Positions 1-8,852 of a DNA stretch of 45,532 bases are shown piece by piece. This DNA comes from an uncultured Lachnospiraceae bacterium (GTDB lineage: Bacteria > Bacillota > Clostridia > Lachnospirales > Lachnospiraceae), in NCBI GenBank assembly GCA_904420225.1, contig CAJFUP010000188.1:1-45532 (forward strand), written 5' to 3'. The notes beneath the pieces were generated by a model. The model was not told the origin of the DNA. It saw only the letters and a list, made by a program, of their open reading frames with translations, and did no database searches. A program made the position numbers and the translations under genes. Within the stretch, counting starts at the first letter, position 1; each line of letters starts with the position of its first letter.

Positions 1-1
1 C

Positions 2-718
2 ATCAAGCGCAACGCTCTTCTGGAGAACGTGACTGTGGATGAAAACGGCAAGATCGATTTTGATGACAAGAGTGTGACAGAAAACACTCGTGTTTCCTAT
101 CCCATTGATCATATCCAGAACATTGTCCGCCCGGTTTCTTCCGCACCGGCTGCCAAGGAAGTTATCTTCCTGTCCGCAGATGCGTTCGGCGTACTTCCGC
201 CGGTATCCATTCTGACACCGGAGCAGACACAGTATTATTTCCTGTCCGGCTTTACAGCTAAGCTGGCCGGCACAGAGCGCGGCATCACAGAGCCCACACC
301 CACCTTCTCCGCATGCTTTGGACAGGCTTTCCTGGAGCTTCATCCCACCAAGTACGCAGAAGAGCTGGTTAAGAGAATGGAGCAGAGCGGCGCCAAGGCG
401 TATCTGGTAAACACTGGCTGGAACGGTACCGGAAAGCGTATCTCCATCCGCGATACCCGTGGTATCATCGATGCTATCCTGAATGGAGACATCCTCAAAG
501 CACCCACAAAGAAGATTCCGTACTTCAACATTGAAGTACCCACCGAGCTTCCGGGTGTAGATACCAATATCCTGGATCCCCGCGATACGTATGCGGATGT
601 TTCTGAATGGGAGACAAAGGCCAAGGATCTGGCTCAGAGATTTATCAAGAACTTCTCCAAGTACGAAGGAAATGAGGCTGGCAAGGCCCTGGTGGCAGCT
701 GGTCCTCAGGTAAAATAA
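2..718 (+). CDS. pckA: Phosphoenolpyruvate carboxykinase (ATP), 3' part
   Basis: This is the C-terminal 238 residues of an ATP-dependent PEP carboxykinase, which interconverts oxaloacetate + ATP with PEP + CO2 + ADP in the cytosol. In fermenting gut bacteria the enzyme often runs toward oxaloacetate. The frame is already open at the window edge, so the true start and the N-terminal nucleotide-binding part lie upstream. The visible part has the family-typical stretches [17 protein letters not shown] and the preceding [14 protein letters not shown], both characteristic of the ATP-type enzyme and unlike the GTP-type. The reading frame ends in TAA at 716-718, and a strong terminator follows 22 bases later, so pckA is the last gene of its transcript. 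Confidence 0.95.
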   Translation: MKRNALLENVTVDENGKIDFDDKSVTENTRVSYPIDHIQNIVRPVSSAPAAKEVIFLSADAFGVLPPVSILTPEQTQYYFLSGFTAKLAGTERGITEPTPTFSACFGQAFLELHPTKYAEELVKRMEQSGAKAYLVNTGWNGTGKRISIRDTRGIIDAILNGDILKAPTKKIPYFNIEVPTELPGVDTNILDPRDTYADVSEWETKAKDLAQRFIKNFSKYEGNEAGKALVAAGPQVK

Positions 719-740
719 AAATTGCCCAGTCAATGGGAAT

Positions 741-774
741 AAAAGGAGCTGTTGCAAAGCAACGGCTCCTTTTT
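741..774 (+). terminator. Intrinsic terminator of pckA
   Basis: A stem formed by GGAGCTGTTGC and GCAACGGCTCC closes on a three-base AAA loop and is followed by TTTTT. The position, 22 bases past the pckA stop, fits a rho-independent terminator. The stem is flanked by A-run and T-run, so it could also stop transcription from the other side. Confidence 0.9.
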
Positions 775-864
775 ATGTCGATCCTATTTTTGAAAAATAA
801 AAGCCGCTCTTTGTAAAGAAAAGTACCCGAAATCCCGGATTTTTTCTATATGCTTTCCTGGCAG

Positions 865-898
865 AACAATGTAAAATAATAGATACAACTATATTGTT
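865..898. promoter_or_regulatory. Inverted repeat ahead of the lyase gene
   Basis: AACAATGTA (865-873) and TATATTGTT (890-898) form an 8-of-9 inverted repeat that ends just before the ribosome binding site of the lyase gene. It could be an operator or a short 5' UTR hairpin. I find no convincing -35/-10 pair in 775-900, although TATATT at 890-895 could act as a -10. Weak evidence. Confidence 0.3.
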
Positions 899-915
899 TG
901 GAAAGGAAGGCTGAT

Positions 916-3900
916 ATGGAAAAGACTATGAAAAAACTTCACCGAAGAATGGCGGCGGTATTGGTCATGGCGGTGTTTGCCATGCAAAGCGTGCTGATGC
1001 CCCATGGAACTCTGCACCTCTTGGCCGCGGAGCCGTCCTCCCAAGAGACGGGGCTCATGACGGCATATGAGCCGCAGCTGACGCAGGTGACCAGTGAGAC
1101 GAGCGGGCTGAGACATCCCGGTGTGGGACTCACGACAGAGCTGCTGGACAATGTACAGCAGCAAGTACGGGATGGGGCCGAACCCTGGAAGACGTATTTT
1201 GAGGATATGCTCCTATCTTCGGCGGCCTCCAAAACGCCCTCCATCAAGCTGACAGACCCGACGGGTCAGCGATTTGACTCTCAGGGATTCAACAGCAAAT
1301 TTATCTCTGATGGGCTGACGGCTTACACGCAGGCAATTCTGTACTATGTGACAGGGGATAACGCATACAGGAAAAATGCCGTGACGATTCTCAGAAATTG
1401 GGGCGGACTGGACCCCGACGAATACGCGTACTTTTCCGACGCCCATATCCATACCGGGATTCCCATGAACCGCATGTGCATAGCGGCAGAGATTATCCGT
1501 TATTCCTCCTATCAGGTGACAGAAGGGTATACAGAAGAGGATTTGAACTGGACGCTGCAGCAGATTCAAGATTTTTCCGATCACCTGGTGCGGCCTGTGA
1601 TTGAGACATTTCAGAGCAGCCCGGATCATTTCATGAATCAGCATCTGTACACAGTCATCGGCGCCATGTCCGGCTATCTGTTCCTGGATGACGCTCAGGG
1701 CTATGCCAAGACCGTGGAGTGGTTCACCGTCAATAAAGACGCGGCGGATCAGGGCTTCAACGGGTCCATAAAGCGGCTGTTCCGAGAGATTACCACTGTG
1801 GATGAGGTGGGAGAAAAAGAGGGATCCGGCACACCTTTGGATGAGCCGGTGATCCAACATGTGGAAATGGGCAGAGACCAGGCCCACGGGTGCGGCGACC
1901 TCACCAATGCGGCCATCCTAGCCCGGCTTATGCTGGGACAGGACACCCAGGTGGATCCGGTGGACGGTACGGTTTCCACAGAGGCGGATGCGGTGGGGAT
2001 CTATGAATTCCTGGATGACCGAATCCTGGAGGCAGCGGACTTTTTCTTCCAGTATATGCTGGGGTACGATGCCCAGTGGGTTCCGGTACCGTTTGCCATG
2101 GAAGAGGACGGCACCATCAAGGATATGTATACCGCATTTTCTTCCAGTTACCGGGGACGCTACCAGACCATCAATTTCTGGGATTTATACTCCTATTATA
2201 CATATGAGAGAAGCGATGTGGATCTGGAGACGGATTATCCATATTTTTACGAGGGATTCATGAAAAAGATGCCCTCCAACTACTACTGGAACGGGAATTT
2301 GGGCATTAATTGGGATAACAAAGACGGCGGTGGGGATTTCTGGCTGTTTTTGCCAAAAGAGGCCGAAGGGGATGCGAACTTATTGGCCCAGCCCCAGACA
2401 GATTATCGGGTGGAAGCTGAGGATCGGGGGTCCATGGTGCAGAATGCGCAGGCCATGTCTGTACAGCAGGAGGGAAATACGGAATATATCCGTTTTCAGA
2501 ACTCTGGGCAGGAGAGTCGTCTGGCCATCACCAGCGGCGGAACCGGCGATACCACCATTGCATTTGTCATCCGCACAGACGGTATTGCCAAACTGTCTCT
2601 GGACGGCGGCGTCAGCGGAAGCATATATTTGCCTGACACAGATGGGCAGTGGCAATATGTGATGTTTCAGCGGGGAGATACGGAAGGATTTGGGGATCTA
2701 TACTATATCTGTATATCAGATATGGAAGGAACTTATGTGGATTTGGATGCCATAGACATTAAACCGTCCCAGGTAAATGATGCGAGAACCATTCAGCTGG
2801 TGACCTTTGAAAGCGGCAGGGAAGACTATCATTTGGTGACTTACGCAGGGGCCCCGTTTGCCATGGAGTTTGGGGCCGTCACCTCTGGTGAGGGGACGGT
2901 TACCCACAGTGGAATTAATCTGCCCCAGGGAGCCAGTGTGGACGCAGAAACCGGGATGGTCAGCTGGACGCCGACTGCGCAAGGGACATATACATTTTAT
3001 GTGTCCGCCGCAGCAGGGAACTCTCAGACTTTGAAAAAGATCATGATCACGGTGGCTTCCAGCCGCCAGGCAGCCATCGACCTGGCAGCCGCCGACTATG
3101 AGGAAGAGGCGGTCTATGTCAGCGCTTCAGAGGAAGCGTTTTTGGCGGCGCTCCAGATGGCGGAGGCTATGAAAGATACCGCTTCCGATGAAGCCTTTTC
3201 CGCACAGCTCAATGTCCTGTGTGAAAAGGCGGCGCAGTTGTCATTGGTTTCTCCCCTTCTGGCCGATGATCCGCTGACGGCCGGTGATTCCCTGGACTAT
3301 CCAGGACTGGTGTTTGCCACCAATATGGGAGGCGAGATCCATAACCTGACAGACGGTGATTCCGGCTCATTCTGCGGGTACTATTTGGCCGTGGATAAGG
3401 CGCATATCTTGGATTTCGGACCGGATTTTAAAATCTCCGCTACCAAATTTGGGTACCAGAGCCGTCTGGGATTTTCGGATCGGCTGGCCGGCGTTCAGGT
3501 ATTTGGATCCAACGACAATAAAAACTGGACCAGGCTCACTGTGGGGGAGGCCAGCTTCACCCAGGCTTTCCATACAGTGGACGTGCAGGAGCAGTATCAA
3601 AATGAAAAATACCGCTATCTGATGATCAAAAAAACCACCGAATATCCCGATGTGCTGTCCGGGTCCAAAAATAACTTGCTGGAATTCGGCGAATTTCGCA
3701 TCTGGGGAACCCGGTATGAAGTGGGCAACAAGATTGACAGCATATCCATGTCTTCTGCGGACAGTGTCAGCGGCAGAATTCGTATGGGGGATACGGTGAC
3801 ACTTGCCATCCAGGCCAGGGAACCCATTTCCCAGGTGACAGCCAACATCCAGGGGCAGCAGGTGAACGCCGTGGAGCAGGAAAATAACCTGTGGATCGCC

Positions 3901-6192
3901 CAGGCGCAGATTCCCTCGGGGTCCCCCACAGGTGATATCCAGGTTACTGTGGATTATCAGCGGCAGGATGGGACAGCGGGGGACACCATGTACGGAACCA
4001 CGGACGGCTCCGCTCTCTTTCTGGTAAATTCGGATATTTACATTGATACTGCCCTGGTGGCAGAGAGTATCACAGCCACCAGCGGCTCTTGGGACGGGAA
4101 CCTGACGCCTCAGCAGTGTGCAGCTCAGCTGTTTGACGGGGATGTCACCACCTTTGGTGATTTGGAACATACGTGGGATGATTATTACATCGTAGATTTT
4201 GGAGAAGGCGTTGCCGTAAGTTTGGAAGAGGTCATGCTGATGCCCCGGTCCACCGCATCCAATCATGCCTCCCGCTTAAATGGCACCATCCTGTCAGGAT
4301 CCAACAATGGCACGGACTGGATACCCATCACCGCCCCTGTCACAGGGGCAGCCATGAATCAGTGGAGCCACATACAGGGGGATCAGATTTTGAATAGCGG
4401 CGCATACCGTTACATTAAGATTTCCGGCGCAGAGCAGGGAGACATCGCTGAGGTGGAACTCTATGGAACCTATCAGGCGGCTCCGTCTGTGGTGGCGGGA
4501 AAGATAACATCCATGGATGTTCAGCAGGCAGGGCAGGGGACATTGAAATATCCCCAGGTGCCGGGGGGCTATACGGTTTCTGTAAAGGAGAGTTCTCATC
4601 CGCAGGTGGTGGGATTGGATGGATCCATTTACACACCCCAGGAAGACACCACGGTGACATTGACCCTGACTGTGACCAGGAATGCCACAGGAGAGTGGGC
4701 GGATACGGCTCCCATGGCCGTTTTGGTCAAAGGAATGGCCAGTCTGGTGTCGGATATCCAACTTCCGCAGCCCGGGGATACGGTGCTGGAGCTGCCCCAA
4801 GTGCCGGAGGGTTATGAGCTGACCATCACAGAAAGCTCCCGCCCGGAGCTCATCAGCTTACAGGGAGTCATCACCGCGCCTCAGAAGCATGCCCTGGTGG
4901 ATATCACTCTTAAATTATCCAGAGCCAGCGATGGCGCGGAGGTTATTCTGCCTTCCCAGAGGATTCTTTTGTATGGTCAGGATAAGAATACGCCGGTGTC
5001 CCTGGATCAGGCGGATATTGTGGCTTCCAATGATCCCTGGGATGCGGCTTATACGAAAGAAACCATCGGTGCATTGCTGGTGGACGGCGACATTGCCACT
5101 TGGGGAGACCTGAAGGGAAATGGCTCTTATACCATTGACCTGGGAGAGGGCGCCAGCGCCATCCTGGATCAGATCCGCTTTTATCCTCGAAACACCAAAG
5201 CGGATCATATCGATCGTCTCAACGGCACATATGTGATGGGATCTGCCGATGGCGTGGATTGGGTCACCATAACGCACCCGGTGGAGAGAGCCACCGATGC
5301 GTGGTATATCATCCCCGCAGAGGAATTTGAGACATACGGTCAGTTCCGCTATTTTAGGATCGTCGGCGGGACTGGAGGCAATATTGCGGAAGTGGAATTT
5401 TATGGCTCTTTTACCCAGGAGCCAGTGGAGGCCAAAGTGACAGAAGTTTCTTTAAGTTCTCCCCAGGATGATCACGGCCGGATAAAAGTCGGCGATACGG
5501 TGATCCTAACCATCCGCTCCAAAGGCCAAGTATCAGACGTGACGGCTCTCATCCAGGGCCAGCAAGTCAGCGCGGTGAAGCAGGAAGAGGGACTCTGGAC
5601 GGCCCAGCTGGTGATTCCCCAGAATTGTGAGAGCGGAGTCATGGAGGTTTCTGTGAACTATAAGAAAGATGACGAAACAGCGGCGGAACCCATTACCGGC
5701 ACCACGGATCAGTCATCCTTAATTTTGACGGATCCGTCCGGCTGGATCGACCCGGCCTGGGCGGTGGATAAGACGGCCACCAGCGGTTCCTGGGATGGAA
5801 CCTTAACACCCCAGCAGTGTGCAGAGCAGCTGTTTGACGGGAATATCGCTACCTTCGGCGATCTGAAAAATACGTATGGGGATTATTATATCTTGGATTT
5901 TGGGAGCAGCAAAAAGGTAAGCATACAGGAAGTGCTGCTGATGCCCCGATCCACACGCCAGGATCATGCAGACAGAATGAATGGAACGATCCTGTCCGGA
6001 TCCAATGACGGAGAGACATGGACACAGTTGACTGTGCCCTCCCAGGGAGCAGTCATGAATCGGTGGACCTATGTGGGAGGAGAAGAGATACTGGATCAAG
6101 GGTATTATCGGTACATAAAGATTTCTGGGGCACAGCAGGGAAATATTGCCGAAGTGGAGTGGTACGGCAGTTTCCAGGACCAGACCCAGTGA
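916..6192 (+). CDS. Secreted alginate-lyase-family polysaccharide lyase with four F5/8 type C modules
   Basis: A 1758-residue secreted protein. ATG 916 is preceded by AAGGAAGG at a 5-base spacing; a TTG at 898 is in frame but has no such site. Residues 1-35 are a signal peptide (KKLHRR, then a hydrophobic run, cleavage near LLAAEP). Residues about 60-460 resemble the alginate lyase superfamily (alpha/alpha toroid; PL5/PL38-like), with HFMNQH (N241, H243) and EMGRDQAH (E317, R320, H324) as likely active-site motifs. Next come a jelly-roll-like stretch and a putative Ig domain. F5/8 type C (CBM32-like) modules lie at about 792-935, 1049-1185, 1361-1499 and 1618-1755. Two Ig-like domains (about 937-1040 and 1506-1605) each precede a near-identical F5/8 copy; two short 'atrophied' Ig repeats fill 1195-1353. 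There is no LPXTG or SLH anchor, so it is probably released. It likely cleaves a uronic-acid polymer by beta-elimination; the substrate is unknown. Confidence 0.82.
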   Translation: MEKTMKKLHRRMAAVLVMAVFAMQSVLMPHGTLHLLAAEPSSQETGLMTAYEPQLTQVTSETSGLRHPGVGLTTELLDNVQQQVRDGAEPWKTYFEDMLLSSAASKTPSIKLTDPTGQRFDSQGFNSKFISDGLTAYTQAILYYVTGDNAYRKNAVTILRNWGGLDPDEYAYFSDAHIHTGIPMNRMCIAAEIIRYSSYQVTEGYTEEDLNWTLQQIQDFSDHLVRPVIETFQSSPDHFMNQHLYTVIGAMSGYLFLDDAQGYAKTVEWFTVNKDAADQGFNGSIKRLFREITTVDEVGEKEGSGTPLDEPVIQHVEMGRDQAHGCGDLTNAAILARLMLGQDTQVDPVDGTVSTEADAVGIYEFLDDRILEAADFFFQYMLGYDAQWVPVPFAMEEDGTIKDMYTAFSSSYRGRYQTINFWDLYSYYTYERSDVDLETDYPYFYEGFMKKMPSNYYWNGNLGINWDNKDGGGDFWLFLPKEAEGDANLLAQPQTDYRVEAEDRGSMVQNAQAMSVQQEGNTEYIRFQNSGQESRLAITSGGTGDTTIAFVIRTDGIAKLSLDGGVSGSIYLPDTDGQWQYVMFQRGDTEGFGDLYYICISDMEGTYVDLDAIDIKPSQVNDARTIQLVTFESGREDYHLVTYAGAPFAMEFGAVTSGEGTVTHSGINLPQGASVDAETGMVSWTPTAQGTYTFYVSAAAGNSQTLKKIMITVASSRQAAIDLAAADYEEEAVYVSASEEAFLAALQMAEAMKDTASDEAFSAQLNVLCEKAAQLSLVSPLLADDPLTAGDSLDYPGLVFATNMGGEIHNLTDGDSGSFCGYYLAVDKAHILDFGPDFKISATKFGYQSRLGFSDRLAGVQVFGSNDNKNWTRLTVGEASFTQAFHTVDVQEQYQNEKYRYLMIKKTTEYPDVLSGSKNNLLEFGEFRIWGTRYEVGNKIDSISMSSADSVSGRIRMGDTVTLAIQAREPISQVTANIQGQQVNAVEQENNLWIAQAQIPSGSPTGDIQVTVDYQRQDGTAGDTMYGTTDGSALFLVNSDIYIDTALVAESITATSGSWDGNLTPQQCAAQLFDGDVTTFGDLEHTWDDYYIVDFGEGVAVSLEEVMLMPRSTASNHASRLNGTILSGSNNGTDWIPITAPVTGAAMNQWSHIQGDQILNSGAYRYIKISGAEQGDIAEVELYGTYQAAPSVVAGKITSMDVQQAGQGTLKYPQVPGGYTVSVKESSHPQVVGLDGSIYTPQEDTTVTLTLTVTRNATGEWADTAPMAVLVKGMASLVSDIQLPQPGDTVLELPQVPEGYELTITESSRPELISLQGVITAPQKHALVDITLKLSRASDGAEVILPSQRILLYGQDKNTPVSLDQADIVASNDPWDAAYTKETIGALLVDGDIATWGDLKGNGSYTIDLGEGASAILDQIRFYPRNTKADHIDRLNGTYVMGSADGVDWVTITHPVERATDAWYIIPAEEFETYGQFRYFRIVGGTGGNIAEVEFYGSFTQEPVEAKVTEVSLSSPQDDHGRIKVGDTVILTIRSKGQVSDVTALIQGQQVSAVKQEEGLWTAQLVIPQNCESGVMEVSVNYKKDDETAAEPITGTTDQSSLILTDPSGWIDPAWAVDKTATSGSWDGTLTPQQCAEQLFDGNIATFGDLKNTYGDYYILDFGSSKKVSIQEVLLMPRSTRQDHADRMNGTILSGSNDGETWTQLTVPSQGAVMNRWTYVGGEEILDQGYYRYIKISGAQQGNIAEVEWYGSFQDQTQ

Positions 6193-6290
6193 TGAAAATC
6201 ACGGAGAAGGAGAAACCTGCTGTCCAATGGAATCAGTGGATTCACACTGACGGCTGATGTAGAATTGTTGGTGAGCAAAGCGTCTCAAAA

Positions 6291-6348
6291 GGCATCTGGC
6301 AGAGGCGGTATCCCAGTGGATACGCCTCCTGCCAGGTGCCATTTTGTT
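6291..6348 (+). terminator. Long-stem intrinsic terminator of the lyase gene
   Basis: GGCATCTGGCAGAGGCGG with TATCC (6291-6313) pairs with GGATACGCCTCC with TGCCAGGTGCC (6318-6340) over about 23 positions with only one mismatch and two single-base bulges, on a four-base loop. ATTTTGTT follows. It lies about 100 bases past the lyase stop and separates it from the suf promoter. Apart from this hairpin, 6193-6400 shows no gene. Confidence 0.8.
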
Positions 6349-6400
6349 GAATGACAAAAAAACATGCCAATGGGATTGGGCAATGTGCAAAAATATCACA

Positions 6401-6434
6401 AAATCCTATTTTTCCTATTGAAATAATAGGATTT
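6401..6434. promoter_or_regulatory. Perfect inverted repeat overlapping the suf promoter
   Basis: AAATCCTATT (6401-6410) and AATAGGATTT (6425-6434) are perfect 10-base reverse complements with a 14-base spacer. The right arm lies in the -35/-10 spacer and the repeat spans the -35 box, a placement that suits a repressor. A third CCTATT sits in the spacer at 6414-6419. In other bacteria suf operons are controlled by Rrf2-type (IscR) or SufR regulators; no regulator gene is linked here and the half-site does not match a motif I know. Confidence 0.55.
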
Positions 6435-6446
6435 AAAGAGTATAAT
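6418..6446 (+). promoter_or_regulatory. Sigma-A-type promoter of the suf operon
   Basis: TTGAAA (6418-6423) and TATAAT (6441-6446) are separated by exactly 17 bases. The start of transcription would be near 6453, giving a leader of about 80 bases before sufC. Confidence 0.85.
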
Positions 6447-6470
6447 GGCAGAGACGAAACAAGAGGAAAG

Positions 6471-6511
6471 CGGACAAGGACATGCCATATGTCCTTGAGG
6501 GCAATTGTCCG
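6471..6511 (+). other. Hairpin in the sufC 5' leader
   Basis: An outer stem CGGACAA/TTGTCCG (6471-6477 with 6505-6511) encloses an inner stem GGACAT/ATGTCC (6478-6483 with 6489-6494). It ends 12 bases before the GGAGGGAG ribosome binding site of sufC, and could influence mRNA stability or translation. It has no T-run, so it is not a terminator. Confidence 0.5.
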
Positions 6512-6535
6512 CAGAAGGAAACGGAGGGAGAAACA

Positions 6536-7288
6536 ATGACGGATTCATTATTGCAGATCCAGGGGTTAAAGGTCGGTGTGGAGGGAAAGGAGATTCTTCA
6601 TGGGATCCATCTCACGATTCGGCCTGGGGAGACGCATGTGCTCATGGGACCCAATGGGGCGGGAAAGTCTACCCTGGGATTTGCTCTCATGGGAAGTCCG
6701 CGCCATGAGGTCACGGAGGGAAGCGTCTTATTTGGCGGGCGCCAGATCACCCATGAGACGGCGGACAAGAGGGCCAGACAGGGGCTTTTTTTGTCATTTC
6801 AGAATCCATTGGAGGTGCCGGGCCTGACCCTGGGAAGTTTTATCCGCAGTGCCCTGGAGCAGCGCAGGGGAGTACGAATTGGGATTTGGGAATTTAAGAA
6901 GGAGTTAAAGCGGGTAATGGATCTGTTACAGATGGAGGAAAGCTACGCAGACCGGGATCTTAATGTGGGATTTTCCGGCGGAGAAAAGAAAAAGGCAGAG
7001 ATTTTGCAGCTTTTGATGCTGAAGCCCCGGCTGGCCATTTTGGACGAAACAGATTCGGGGCTGGATGTGGATGCGGTGCGCACAGTCTCCAGAGGGGTGG
7101 AGGAATTTGTGAAAGACAAAACGCGTGCCCTTCTGATCATCACCCACAGCACCAGGATTTTGGAAGCGCTCTCCGTGGACCGCACCCATGTCATGGTGGA
7201 CGGGCGGATCGTAAAGACGGGGGATGCGTCTCTGGTAAAGGAGATCAATGACCATGGATTTGAAGCTTATATGCCCGGCAGCCTATGA
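6536..7288 (+). CDS. sufC: Fe-S cluster assembly ATPase SufC
   Basis: A 250-residue ABC-type ATPase of the SufBCD scaffold, which assembles iron-sulfur clusters in the cytosol. Walker A is GPNGAGKST (38-46), the signature is FSGGEKKKAE, and Walker B with the catalytic Glu is LAILDETDSGLD, with a late His in THST. The missing membrane partner and the SufB/SufD genes downstream separate it from transporter ATPases. ATG 6536 is preceded by GGAGGGAG (6523-6530); an upstream in-frame start at 6482 lies inside the leader hairpin and would add 18 unlikely residues. It is first in the operon. Confidence 0.96.
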   Translation: MTDSLLQIQGLKVGVEGKEILHGIHLTIRPGETHVLMGPNGAGKSTLGFALMGSPRHEVTEGSVLFGGRQITHETADKRARQGLFLSFQNPLEVPGLTLGSFIRSALEQRRGVRIGIWEFKKELKRVMDLLQMEESYADRDLNVGFSGGEKKKAEILQLLMLKPRLAILDETDSGLDVDAVRTVSRGVEEFVKDKTRALLIITHSTRILEALSVDRTHVMVDGRIVKTGDASLVKEINDHGFEAYMPGSL

Positions 7289-7367
7289 GAGCGTGAGGGT
7301 ATGAATCATGCCAAATGATAGGGAGCACAAGCCCCTTCGGGGGACGGAAACGGTTATAGGGAGGCGG

Positions 7368-8777
7368 ATGATGGAAGATAAGACGTACGTGGAGGATATT
7401 GATAGAAGCATTTACGACATAAAAAATGAAGATCGAGACGCTTTTCGGCTGAGTAAGGGTCTGACGGCGGCCATTGTGGAACAAATTTCAGAGGAAAAGA
7501 ATGATCCGCTGTGGATGCGGCAATTCCGACTGCGGTCTCTGGAACGGTATCATCAGATGCAAGCGCCGGATTGGGGTCCCGCGTTGGATGGATTGAATAT
7601 GGATCATATTGTGACATATGTCCGCCCCAACACCAGCATGAAAGCCAAATGGTCAGAGGTTCCCAGAGAAATCAAGGATACCTTCCAGCGTTTGGGAATC
7701 CCTCAGGCTGAGAGAACTTCTTTGGCCGGTGTGGGAGCTCAGTACGATTCGGAGTTGGTATACCACAATGTACGGCGGGAAGTGGAGGAACAGGGAGTGG
7801 TGTATACAGACATGGAGAGCGCCCTCACCGGACCGCAGGCGGATATGGTCAGGGAACATTTCATGAAGCTGGTGCCCCCGGGGGATCACAAATTCGCCGC
7901 TCTTCACGGGGCTGTATGGTCCGGGGGATCCTTCGTCTATGTGCCGCCGGGGGTGTCGGTGGCCATCCCCCTGCAGTCGTATTTTCGGCTCAATGCCCCG
8001 GGAGCGGGACAGTTTGAACACACCCTGATCATCGTGGATGAGGGGGCGGATCTGCACTTTATAGAAGGATGCTCCGCACCCAAATACAACGTGGCCAATC
8101 TTCACGCGGGATGTGTGGAGCTGTTTGTGGGAAAGCATGCCAAATTGCGATATTCCACCATTGAGAATTGGTCGAAAAACATGTACAACTTGAACACGAA
8201 GCGGGCAGTGGTGGAGGAGGGTGGGACCATCCAGTGGGTATCCGGCTCATTCGGCTCCCATGTGTCCTATCTTTACCCCATGAGTATCTTGAAAGGGAAA
8301 GGGGCCAGGGCGGAGTTCACCGGCATCACTTTTGCGGGAAAGGGGCAAAACTTGGATACCGGCGCCAAGGTGGTTCACAGTGCGCCGCAGACCTCCTCCT
8401 ATATGAATACTCGATCCATTTCCAAGGACGGCGGAATCAGCACATTCCGCAGCAGTGTGGTGGTGGCAAAAGAAGCGGCGGGAAGCAAAGCGGCGGTATC
8501 CTGCCAGTCGCTGATGCTGGACAGCATTTCCCGTTCTGATACCATTCCGGCCATGGACATTCGGACCCGGGATGCGGATATCGGCCATGAGGCCAAGATC
8601 GGCCGTATAAGCGATGAGGCTGTGTTTTATCTCATGTCCAGGGGGATCAGCGAGGAAGACGCCAGGGCCATGATCGTCAGCGGATTTGCCGATAATGTAT
8701 CAAAAGAGCTTCCTTTGGAGTATGCTGTGGAGATGAACAATCTGATCCGACTGGAGATGATCGGAAGCATTGGATAA
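7368..8777 (+). CDS. sufB: Fe-S cluster scaffold protein SufB
   Basis: A 469-residue SufB with the family opening KTYVEDIDRSIYDIK, the central GSFVYVPPGV, and the right-handed beta-helix core. SufB forms the SufBC2D scaffold on which [4Fe-4S] clusters are built. Late residues SCQSLMLDSISRSDTIP and DIGHEAKIGRISDEAVFYLMSRG are typical. I chose ATG 7368 (MMEDKTYVED), with GGGAGGCGG just upstream; ATG 7371 is equally possible. An in-frame ATG at 7308 would add 20 residues not usual for the family. The gap to sufC is 79 bases, with no terminator. Confidence 0.95.
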   Translation: MMEDKTYVEDIDRSIYDIKNEDRDAFRLSKGLTAAIVEQISEEKNDPLWMRQFRLRSLERYHQMQAPDWGPALDGLNMDHIVTYVRPNTSMKAKWSEVPREIKDTFQRLGIPQAERTSLAGVGAQYDSELVYHNVRREVEEQGVVYTDMESALTGPQADMVREHFMKLVPPGDHKFAALHGAVWSGGSFVYVPPGVSVAIPLQSYFRLNAPGAGQFEHTLIIVDEGADLHFIEGCSAPKYNVANLHAGCVELFVGKHAKLRYSTIENWSKNMYNLNTKRAVVEEGGTIQWVSGSFGSHVSYLYPMSILKGKGARAEFTGITFAGKGQNLDTGAKVVHSAPQTSSYMNTRSISKDGGISTFRSSVVVAKEAAGSKAAVSCQSLMLDSISRSDTIPAMDIRTRDADIGHEAKIGRISDEAVFYLMSRGISEEDARAMIVSGFADNVSKELPLEYAVEMNNLIRLEMIGSIG

Positions 8778-8852
8778 AGACAGGCCCTGATAGCGGGAAA
8801 GGTGGAGAGAAAACAAACATGCAGCCGTTATAGCGGCGGAACGGAGAGTATC

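Noticed and set aside
3367-4266. Open frame of 299 codons on the - strand within the lyase gene
   Set aside because: It is opposite F5/8 and Ig-like domains and has no ribosome site or known domain.
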